DNA of 5,511 nucleotides from Pseudomonadota bacterium. GTDB lineage: Bacteria > Pseudomonadota > Gammaproteobacteria > Burkholderiales > SG8-39. The stretch lies in contig JAJZUK010000106.1 in the NCBI GenBank assembly GCA_021847125.1, forward strand, positions 1 to 5,511, in the 5' to 3' direction. The notes beneath the pieces were generated by a model. It had not been told where the DNA came from and ran no database searches. It saw nothing but the letters and a program-made list of their open reading frames with translations. Both the position numbers and the translations under genes were made by a program. Positions 1 through 5,311 of the stretch are shown in pieces (position 1 is the first letter of the stretch; every line of letters starts with the position of its first letter).

Positions 1-246
1 GCCCGACGAATTCGTCGGGCGCGGATTGAAACACACTCACCGCACCGGTCACCATCACCCCGCCGCCGGCATCGCCCGACGAATTCGTCGGGCGCGGATT
101 GAAACCAGAACGCGCCCAATCCTGCCCGGTTCGCCTACAGCATCGCCCGACGAATTCGTCGGGCGCGGATTGAAACGGCTATCGGAGAAGCCGCTACGCA
201 AGCCGGAAAACACTTCCGGACGAGTTGGTCGGGCGCCGACAGTCCA
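1..246 (+). CRISPR. CRISPR array, trailer end (3 intact repeats, one of them clipped, plus 1 degenerate terminal repeat)
   Basis: Seen: complete identical 37-nt repeats lie at 69-105 and 140-176. A copy lacking its first 5 nt through clipping by the window edge lies at 1-32, and a decayed copy at 210-246. Each repeat starts GCAT, holds a 22-nt perfect palindrome (73-94 and 144-165) and ends GGATTGAAAC. Spacers are 33-68 (36 nt), 106-139 (34 nt) and 177-209 (33 nt), all different. Known: an ATTGAAAC 3' end is common in type I and type III repeats and supplies the 8-nt 5' handle of crRNA, so transcription is read left to right. Decayed repeats usually mark the leader-distal end. Inferred: the leader and cas genes are left of the window. 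I do not assign a subtype because no cas gene is visible. I recognise no spacer target. Confidence 0.95.
210..246 (+). repeat. Degenerate terminal CRISPR repeat
   Basis: Aligned without gaps to the intact repeat at 140-176, this stretch matches at 23 of 37 positions by my count. Identity is concentrated in the palindromic core: 219-236 reads GACGAGTTGGTCGGGCGC and differs from the repeat at two bases. The 3' GGATTGAAAC handle is largely lost. The preceding spacer is 33 nt, in register with the others. Terminal repeat decay is typical of the trailer end of arrays, so this sets array polarity. Confidence 0.8.
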
Positions 247-344
247 GCGTGACCCTCAGTTATGCAGCCAAAATCGCCGCCTTCCAGGCGCGCAAGCGCC
301 TGGCCGTGGCCGTACTGCGAACTTTCCTCAATGCCGGTCCGGCG
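247..344. other. Gap between CRISPR trailer and SET gene, with one small hairpin
   Basis: No convincing gene was found here. The array and the SET gene converge on this 98-nt stretch. It contains an 8-bp inverted repeat at 284-291 / 296-303 (CCAGGCGC / GCGCCTGG) closed by a GCAA tetraloop. There is no T-tract on either side, so it is at best a weak terminator candidate for either transcript. Confidence 0.5.
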
Positions 345-857
345 CTAGATGTTTCTCTTCGTCGTCTTCTTCGCTTTCTTCCTCGGCTTTGGCGTCGGAA
401 CCAGCACGGTGCCGCGGCATTTCTTGGCGCCGCACCAGCAGGGCCAGCGCGCTTTCACCGCTTTGGTGATGCGCTCGCCGGCTTCGATGCAGTAGTCGTA
501 GGAAAGCTCCTCGCCCGGCCGGATGTCGCGTGCGGCGCGCACGAACATGCGCTTGTCCTTCTCGTAGGTATCGCAGTTCGGAGCGCAGGAGTGGTTGATC
601 CAGCGCGCGATGTTGCCCTTGGACCCGCCGTCGATGTTGTGGTTGTGCGCCACGCCGAATATGAACGTGTGGTTCAACCCGTCCATGTTCTCGGGATAGC
701 GGCGCGCGACCTCGGCTTCGCTGATGATCTCGCCCTTGTATTCGCACACCGTTTCGTCTTCGCGGATCGCGCGCAGGGCGAACACGCCGCGCCCGTGGAT
801 GCCGGAACTGCGCACCGCGATGCGCGGTCCCTTCGCTTTCGTCTTGCTGCTGGTCAT
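345..857 (-). CDS. Stand-alone SET-domain protein-lysine methyltransferase
   Basis: A 170-residue protein from the ATG at 857. By family it should transfer methyl from S-adenosylmethionine to a lysine of a protein substrate; the substrate is unknown. Seen: the SET N-terminal motif GIHGRGVFA (19-27), YKGEII (40-45), RWINHSCAPNC (85-95, with the knot motif NHSC at 88-91), GEELSYDY (115-122, catalytic Tyr region) and a post-SET CxCxxxxC (Cys140, 142, 147), which with Cys91 would bind zinc. A basic tail rich in Lys (157-169) ends the protein. No signal peptide or membrane segment was seen, so it is cytoplasmic. ATG 857 is chosen because it sits just before the domain and has AAAGAG (866-871, - strand) 8 nt upstream. 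Upstream in-frame starts at ATG 887 and TTG 914 would add a tail with no family counterpart. It lies 82 nt downstream of the transglycosylase gene, same strand. All key motifs look intact. Confidence 0.9.
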   Translation of the reverse strand: MTSSKTKAKGPRIAVRSSGIHGRGVFALRAIREDETVCEYKGEIISEAEVARRYPENMDGLNHTFIFGVAHNHNIDGGSKGNIARWINHSCAPNCDTYEKDKRMFVRAARDIRPGEELSYDYCIEAGERITKAVKARWPCWCGAKKCRGTVLVPTPKPRKKAKKTTKRNI

Positions 858-939
858 GAGCGAGGCTCTTTCGCGCAAAGTGCGCATTGTTGCGTTGTCC
901 GGGGCGAGATGCAAGCTTTGCGCAACTCGAAGCGCGTAC

Positions 940-1947
940 TCATCTGGCCTGGCCAGCCGATTTCACCGCCTGCGCCAGTTCCAGCACGGCCGCGGCGTAC
1001 ATGCTGGAGCGGTTGTAGCGCGTGAGCACGTAGAAGTTGGCGAGGCCCACCAGGTATTCGCTCGCTTCGCCCGGCGTTGCGAGTTCGATCAAGGCGCAGG
1101 GCGCAGCCGTCTTGGCCTCGCCCGCGGCGTGGATCCCGAAGCTGGCCAGGTCGCCGTAGCGGTAAGTCGGCTTGATGCCGGCGGCTATCAGGCTGCGGTA
1201 GTGCTCCCCCTGCACCTGCGCCGCATAAGCCACCGGCTCGCCGCTTTGCCAGCCGTGCGCCTTCAGAAAATTGGCGACGCTGCCGATGGCGTCGGCGAAA
1301 CTGCCCGAGAGGTCCTGTTTGCCGTCGCCGTCCAGGTCCACGGCATAGCGGCGGTAGCTGCCGGGCATGAACTGGGGAATGCCGATGGCGCCGGCATACG
1401 AGCCTTTCAGCGCCAGGGTGTCGATGCCCGCGTCGCGCGCATACAGCAGGTAGTTCTCCAGCTCGGCGCGGAAGAATTCGGCGCGCGGCGGATAGTCGAA
1501 GGCGAGGGTGGCGAGGGCGTCGATGACGCGGTAGCTGCCGGTGTTGCGGCCGTACACCGTTTCGACGCCGATGATGGCGACGATGATTTCCTCCGGCACG
1601 CCATAGAGCTCGACCGCGCGCGCGAGGGCTACGCGGTGATGCTCGCGGAATGCGATCCCCGCCTCGATGCGCTCGGGCGTGAGAAACAGCGCGCGGTAGG
1701 CCTGCCACGACTTGGCGCGCGGTTCGATGGGCGGCGTGATGGCCTTGATGATCGTCGGCTGGAAGCGCGCTTTGGAAAGCAGTGTGCGCAGCTCTTTCCT
1801 GACGAAGCCGTGCTTGTCCACCATCTCGGCAATGAACTGGCGCACATCTTCGCGCTCGGCGTACTGCCCGCCGGCGGTGACGGTGATGGCGTACGACAGC
1901 GCGAAGGCGAGCAGGACGCCCGGAAGAAAGCGCGCCGGCCGGCTCAA
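940..1947 (-). CDS. mltB: MltB-type lytic murein transglycosylase (GH103 family)
   Basis: Cleaves the MurNAc-GlcNAc bond of peptidoglycan to form 1,6-anhydro-MurNAc ends; acts in the periplasm. The protein is 335 residues, slightly shorter than E. coli MltB. Seen: a hydrophobic signal sequence (about 6-26, with basic SRPAR before it) and no lipobox Cys, so it is probably soluble, unlike lipoprotein MltB. The catalytic Glu is E129 in GVETVYGRNTGSY (127-139). The lytic-transglycosylase motif GIPQFMPGSY is at 189-198. An EF-hand-like acidic loop DLDGDGKQD (204-212) matches the calcium loop known in E. coli Slt35. The C-terminal family signature TRYNRSSMYA is at 309-318. The start is TTG, overlapping the upstream stop as TTGA, with GGGAG 8 nt before it; the open frame continues upstream, but only inside the neighbouring gene in another frame, and has no signal peptide there. 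It is translationally coupled to the transglutaminase gene. The gene symbol is by family resemblance. Confidence 0.92.
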   Translation of the reverse strand: MSRPARFLPGVLLAFALSYAITVTAGGQYAEREDVRQFIAEMVDKHGFVRKELRTLLSKARFQPTIIKAITPPIEPRAKSWQAYRALFLTPERIEAGIAFREHHRVALARAVELYGVPEEIIVAIIGVETVYGRNTGSYRVIDALATLAFDYPPRAEFFRAELENYLLYARDAGIDTLALKGSYAGAIGIPQFMPGSYRRYAVDLDGDGKQDLSGSFADAIGSVANFLKAHGWQSGEPVAYAAQVQGEHYRSLIAAGIKPTYRYGDLASFGIHAAGEAKTAAPCALIELATPGEASEYLVGLANFYVLTRYNRSSMYAAAVLELAQAVKSAGQAR

Positions 1948-3905
1948 ACGCTGAACTCCCGCACCAGCAGTCGCAATTCGGCGAGCATGCGCGAGTCGAC
2001 CAATTTTCCATAGCGCAGCGCGATGTAGCGCTCGCCGATGGCGCGTATGCGCTCGGCCTGGGCCGGATAGCGCGCGGCGCTGCGTTCGATGAAATCGGCC
2101 GGGCCCTCGTGCGCCGCGCGCGCACAGCCGCGTTTTCCGAGCTTGGCGCAGAACCGTAGCCACAGGCGCTGCACCGGGTCGGCGTTGCGCAGGCGCCGCA
2201 GCAGCCAGGCCGTGAGCAGCGCCAGCAGGGCGCACACGCTCCAGAACAGCGTCAGCGCCATGTTCTCCCAGCTGGGCTCGTTCATGCCCATATTGGTGAG
2301 GAATTCGCGCTGGCGCTCCGGGTTATAGCCCAGCACCAGTTGGTTCCATTTGTTGGCGAGCGCGTCCCAGTTGTAGCGTATTTCGCGCAGCCAGGCGAGC
2401 GTGGTGCGCGCCATCAGCGGCAGCGGGTCGGTCGCCGGCACTGCCGCGGCCACGCCGGACTCGACCCGCACCGGCGAGGCGGCGGCGGTGGGATCGAAGC
2501 GCACCCAGCCGCGGCCATTGAGCCAGACTTCGGCCCAGGCGTGGGCATCGGACTGGCGCACGACCATGTATTGATCCACCGGATTGATCTCGCCGCCTTG
2601 ATACCCGGTGACGACGCGTGCCGGCACGCCGGCGGCGCGCATCAGGAACACGAAACTCGCAGCGTAGTGTTCGCAAAAACCGCTCTTCGTGCCGAATAGG
2701 AACTCGTCGATCGAATTGCGGCCGAGCAGCGGCGGCTCCAGCGTGTAGACAAAACCCTGCTCGCGGAAATAGCTCAGCGCCTTCTTTGCGATGGCCGCGT
2801 CGGTCGGGAGGCTGATCGCCCACTCTTGTCCCAGCCGGAGTGCCCGCGGATTGAAATTCTGCGGCAGCTGCAAGCCCGGCCAGAGCCCGCCCGGATCGTC
2901 GCTGCGGCCCGCGGCGAAGTCGGTGTAGGAACTCATGTCGTAGCGCACGCGGTTGCGCACCGGGTCGCGCGCGATCAGCAGGTAGTCCGTGGTGGCGCGC
3001 GCCCTGGGCGGCATTTTCGCCGCCATCTCGAGCGCGAACAGCCAGTTGTGGTTGTGCGGCTCCAGCGTCACCTCGTAGTCGTAGGGCTTGCCTGCGGCTT
3101 CGAATTTGAGCGGCGCGTAGCCGCGGAAATTGCTCGGGCGCCAGGTGCGGCCATCGAAGTGCCAGAACACCGGTCCGCGCCAGTAGAGCTGCGGTCTCGG
3201 CGGCGGGGTCCCCTGGAACTTGACGCGAAACGCGATGGCGTCGGATTGCGACAGGCGGCTGATAGCGCCCGGTGACATCGAGTCCGACAGCCCGGTGACG
3301 CCGCTGTAGGCGTCCTGCGGCAGCCCCCATAGCGGTCCCTGCACCCGCGGGAACAGGAAGAACAGGATCAGCATCACCGGCGTCGCCTGCACGAGCAGCA
3401 CGCCCGCGGTCTTCAGGTTGGTGGCCAGCGCGCGCCCGGTCGCGGCGAAGTTCACCAGACTGGCGGTGTTGACCAGCACGCAGACCAGCATCAGCCCCGC
3501 GGTGGGCAGCGTCTGCGAATAGAAGAAATTGGTGAGCGCGAGAAAATAGGTGAGCAGCACCAGCACCATGGCATCGCGCTGCCGGTGCAGTTCCAGCAAT
3601 TTCAGCGACAGGAACAGCACCAGCAGGGCCACGCCGGAGTCGCGGCCGAAGACGGTGCGGTAGGTAAGGTAGACGCCGAATAATCCGCCGGCGACCAGCA
3701 GCGCCAGCAGCCATTTGCGCGGCAGCGCACGCTCCCCGAGGGCGAGATAGACGCGCCAGGCAAACAGGATCAGCGCGATCAGGTTCAGCCACCAGGGCAG
3801 GCGCTGCGTATGCGGTGCAACCACGAGCGCCAGTCCGGCCAGCAGCCAGAACAGATGGCGCAGTTGAAGTATCGCGTTGGCGGACTGGTGAACAATTTTC
3901 GTCAT
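1944..3905 (-). CDS. tgpA: TgpA-like membrane transglutaminase (DUF3488 / transglutaminase core / C-terminal DUF4129-like)
   Basis: A 653-residue inner-membrane protein whose catalytic domain should face the periplasm. Seen: an N-terminal bundle of about six to seven hydrophobic segments (roughly 17-33, 38-56, 64-81, 91-105, 113-130, 134-153, 167-186) followed by the DUF3488 signature region (FPRVQGPLWG 185-194, YWRGPVFWHFDGRTW 241-255). The transglutaminase triad is intact: Cys411 in SGFCEHYA, His455 in SDAHAWAEVW, Asp471 in RFDPTAA. A further membrane segment (about 550-570) leads to a helical cytoplasmic tail (GPADFIERSAARYP 601-614) of the DUF4129 type. Length fits the family; the P. aeruginosa namesake is an essential gene and periplasmic. 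The ATG at 3905 has no clear Shine-Dalgarno. The end overlaps the mltB-like start by 4 nt. A 413-nt repeat-filled gap separates it from DUF58, with which it normally forms a module. The true substrate is unknown. Confidence 0.92.
   Translation of the reverse strand: MTKIVHQSANAILQLRHLFWLLAGLALVVAPHTQRLPWWLNLIALILFAWRVYLALGERALPRKWLLALLVAGGLFGVYLTYRTVFGRDSGVALLVLFLSLKLLELHRQRDAMVLVLLTYFLALTNFFYSQTLPTAGLMLVCVLVNTASLVNFAATGRALATNLKTAGVLLVQATPVMLILFFLFPRVQGPLWGLPQDAYSGVTGLSDSMSPGAISRLSQSDAIAFRVKFQGTPPPRPQLYWRGPVFWHFDGRTWRPSNFRGYAPLKFEAAGKPYDYEVTLEPHNHNWLFALEMAAKMPPRARATTDYLLIARDPVRNRVRYDMSSYTDFAAGRSDDPGGLWPGLQLPQNFNPRALRLGQEWAISLPTDAAIAKKALSYFREQGFVYTLEPPLLGRNSIDEFLFGTKSGFCEHYAASFVFLMRAAGVPARVVTGYQGGEINPVDQYMVVRQSDAHAWAEVWLNGRGWVRFDPTAAASPVRVESGVAAAVPATDPLPLMARTTLAWLREIRYNWDALANKWNQLVLGYNPERQREFLTNMGMNEPSWENMALTLFWSVCALLALLTAWLLRRLRNADPVQRLWLRFCAKLGKRGCARAAHEGPADFIERSAARYPAQAERIRAIGERYIALRYGKLVDSRMLAELRLLVREFSV
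1956..1960 (-). promoter_or_regulatory. Shine-Dalgarno site deciding the TTG start of the mltB-like gene
   Basis: On the - strand GGGAG lies 8 nt upstream of the TTG at 1947-1945, inside the last codons of the upstream transglutaminase gene. No ATG or GTG occurs in frame near the signal peptide, so this site, the TTGA overlap and the signal sequence together fix the start. Confidence 0.7.
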
Positions 3906-3934
3906 CGGCGGTGTATCACAGGTGACGAGGGAAT

Positions 3935-4018
3935 TTGCGCGCTGCGCGCGCCAACCGCATCTGTACAGAAAACACGGTTCCCGTTAACGCCAACCGCAGC
4001 GTGTGGGGTCTACACAAG
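3935..4018 (+). repeat. Direct repeat module A (short form)
   Basis: Two blocks match module B at 4154-4261 in the same orientation. Block 1 (3935-3957) is identical over 23 nt to 4154-4176. Block 2 (3959-4018) aligns without gaps over 60 nt to 4202-4261 with 7 mismatches by my count. Only 1 nt separates the blocks here, whereas module B has 25 nt, so A lacks nearly all of the left arm and the loop of the hairpin present in B. It retains the CTGTACAG palindrome at 3961-3968 and GTTAAC. Confidence 0.9.
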
Positions 4019-4068
4019 ATCGCCGATTGTGCACGGATGTGCTTTTCATCCGTGCGCAATCGACGATC
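4018..4068. repeat. 22-nt inverted repeat, diverged opposite-strand relative of the module B hairpin
   Basis: Arms 4018-4039 and 4047-4068 pair at 20 of 22 positions around a 7-nt loop TGCTTTT; one mismatch is a T/G wobble. The inner 27 nt (4030-4056) match the reverse complement of 4184-4210 at 22 of 27 positions, sharing GCTTTTCATCCGT. Confidence 0.9.
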
Positions 4069-4069
4069 C

Positions 4070-4093
4070 GCGCGGACGGGCCGCCGTCCGCGC
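4070..4093. repeat. 10-bp GC-rich hairpin
   Basis: Arms GCGCGGACGG (4070-4079) and CCGTCCGCGC (4084-4093) are perfect complements around the 4-nt loop GCCG. It directly follows the preceding hairpin, so the two would stack as neighbours in RNA or single-stranded DNA. No T-tract follows on either strand. Confidence 0.85.
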
Positions 4094-4153
4094 AAGCCCA
4101 GGCGCAGCGGTTCGACGGATGTGCCTATATCCTCCAGGGTCAGCGATCGATCA

Positions 4154-4261
4154 TTGCGCGCTGCGCGCGCCAACCGTGTTTTCTGTACGGATGAAAAGCG
4201 TATCCGTACAGAAAACACGGTTCCGGTTAACGCCAAGCACAGTGTGTGGGGGCTATACAAG
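4154..4261 (+). repeat. Direct repeat module B (long form, with hairpin)
   Basis: Full-length version of the repeat: a 23-nt GC-alternating block (4154-4176), the hairpin at 4172-4222, then a tail to 4261 shared with module A (CGTTAACGCC-like then GTGTGGGG then TACAAG-like). Size difference (24 nt) and spacing to module A (219 and 243 nt) are all multiples of three. Confidence 0.9.
4172..4222. repeat. 21-bp perfect inverted repeat with 9-nt loop
   Basis: Left arm 4172-4192 (begins AACCGTGTTTTC) is the exact reverse complement of right arm 4202-4222 (ends GAAAACACGGTT); the loop is GAAAAGCGT. A 21-bp uninterrupted stem is far beyond chance in a short gap. It has no T-tract on either side, so it is not a standard intrinsic terminator, although read on the - strand it lies between DUF58 and the transglutaminase gene and would form in the mRNA. 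Confidence 0.95.
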
Positions 4262-4318
4262 TCTGGGCGCAGCAGTTCGCACGCATGACAGGCGCGTGCC
4301 CCCTTTTCCCTGGTCCTG

Positions 4319-5311
4319 TTATAGACCATACAGCGCAAGCTCCCGCAGGCAGGCGGTCCGGTGTGCTTCGCCCGAGTCCGGCGTCAACTCCACTCCGGGC
4401 AGGCGCAGGCCGTAGCGCAACCCGTCCTGCTCGGCCGAGACGACCCAGCGCGTCAGCCGCGACAGCTTGGACTCGAGGTCCAGATTGGGCGGCAGCTGGT
4501 TCCAGTCCAGCCACAGTTCGGCCGCGGCGCGGCCGCTGAACAGCTTGGTCTGCAGCCCGCGCCCGCGGGCGGCGGCTTTCCAGTCGATATGCCGCGGCGA
4601 ATCGCCCGCCTGGTAGGCGCGCAGTCCGGCGAAATCGTCGTTGCCTCCGCTGGCCACACGTTTTTCTCCCGCGCTTCCGGAGGGCTCCGGCAGCGGCAGC
4701 AGGCCGTCGTCCGGGCGCGGATAGACCAGGCAGCGCATGTCCGGCTGAATATAGCTCCAGGCGCGCAGCAGGCCGACCGGAAAGCGCGTGTCGACGGTGA
4801 TGCGTCCCGGCTCAAGCCAGCCGCGCCGCTTGGCCGTTACCGGGATGCTCACCGTGGTGCCGCGCGCGGATGCGACGTCGCGCTGCGTCGCCTTGCCCTG
4901 ATGCCACAGGGCGATGGCCGAGCGGTCGTAGGCCGAGCGGTTCTCGACGAACAGTTCGAACCATGCGACCTCGCCGGCGAACACCGGCGCGACGCGGCCG
5001 GGGGTGATATGCAAATGCACCAGGTTGCGGAAGGTGTGCAGGATCGCGACCAGCCCCATGCTCGCGAGCAGGAAAGTAAGGACATAGCCCAGGGAAAGGT
5101 TGTAGTTGATCGAGCCGATCAGCATCACGCCCAGCGCCATGGCGAAGGCGAGCCCGGGGCGGGTCGGCAGGATATAGACCCGGTTCTGCCGCAGGTAGAT
5201 GGTCCCCGGTTCGGGCCGGCGCGGACCGAAAAAAGCGAGATAAAGCTGCGAGCGGCTCAGAAGCTGTTGCAGCAGTCCGCCGGCATGCGCTTCGTGGCTG
5301 GCGCGATTCAA
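4319..5311 (-). CDS. DUF58 domain membrane protein
   Basis: A 330-residue protein of the DUF58 family, whose genes commonly follow moxR. The family is thought to work with MoxR ATPases in envelope or protein-maturation processes; no enzymatic activity is established. Seen: two hydrophobic segments (about 51-69 and 74-92), a beta-rich middle region (about 100-200) and the family signature LRAYQAGDSPRHIDWKAAARG-type stretch (about 230-250), which lies in the VWA-like C-terminal part. The only plausible start is TTG at 5311, since the next in-frame ATG (residue 58) falls inside the first membrane segment. The TTG overlaps the moxR stop as TTGA. Ribosome binding is weak: the nearest purine run, GAGG (5325-5328), is 13 nt upstream, so translation probably depends on coupling to moxR. 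It ends TAA at 4319, upstream of the repeat block. Confidence 0.9.
   Translation of the reverse strand: MNRASHEAHAGGLLQQLLSRSQLYLAFFGPRRPEPGTIYLRQNRVYILPTRPGLAFAMALGVMLIGSINYNLSLGYVLTFLLASMGLVAILHTFRNLVHLHITPGRVAPVFAGEVAWFELFVENRSAYDRSAIALWHQGKATQRDVASARGTTVSIPVTAKRRGWLEPGRITVDTRFPVGLLRAWSYIQPDMRCLVYPRPDDGLLPLPEPSGSAGEKRVASGGNDDFAGLRAYQAGDSPRHIDWKAAARGRGLQTKLFSGRAAAELWLDWNQLPPNLDLESKLSRLTRWVVSAEQDGLRYGLRLPGVELTPDSGEAHRTACLRELALYGL

Larger units (their letters stand above)
3906..4318. other. Repeat-rich intergenic block interrupting the operon
   Basis: This 413-nt gap lies between DUF58 and the transglutaminase gene, in a cluster whose other two module junctions overlap by 4 nt. It holds two direct-repeat modules, three strong inverted repeats and a 10-nt word, ACGGATGTGC, at both 4033-4042 and 4115-4124. 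Sequence to the right (4262-4318) has a weak hairpin (4279-4284 / 4294-4299) followed on the + strand by CCCCCTTTT, which is a poor terminator. I saw no convincing sigma-70 promoter on the - strand for the downstream gene. Several frames on both strands stay open across it, which I attribute to the repeats. Confidence 0.75.

Noticed and set aside
284..303. Hairpin with GCAA loop as terminator of the array or SET transcript
   Set aside because: There is no T-tract on either side, so it does not meet the criteria for an intrinsic terminator.
873..923. 8-nt inverted repeat GCGCAAAG / CTTTGCGC upstream of the SET start, a possible operator
   Set aside because: The arms are 35 nt apart, short and made of common words for this composition; no promoter boxes accompany them.
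225..1025. + strand open frame from the CRISPR trailer into the SET gene
   Set aside because: It begins in the degenerate repeat and is antisense to the SET gene. The stretch coded by 250-350 looks mildly protein-like but no family is recognisable.
724..2013. Long + strand open frame (429 codons) opposite the MltB gene
   Set aside because: It is antisense to a gene with intact catalytic motifs; high GC leaves antisense frames open and the product resembles no family.
2323..3792. Long - strand open frame (489 codons) inside the transglutaminase gene
   Set aside because: It is an out-of-frame reading of the same DNA, Arg/Ala-rich, without domains; the in-frame product has the full Cys-His-Asp triad.
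3906..3925. Extended -10-like TGTGATACA on the - strand just before the transglutaminase ATG
   Set aside because: It matches the consensus at only about half the hexamer positions and lies too close to the start codon, with no -35 box.
4279..4308. Hairpin plus CCCCCTTTT on the + strand as a terminator
   Set aside because: The stem is 6 bp with a 9-nt loop and only four T, and there is no + strand gene to terminate.
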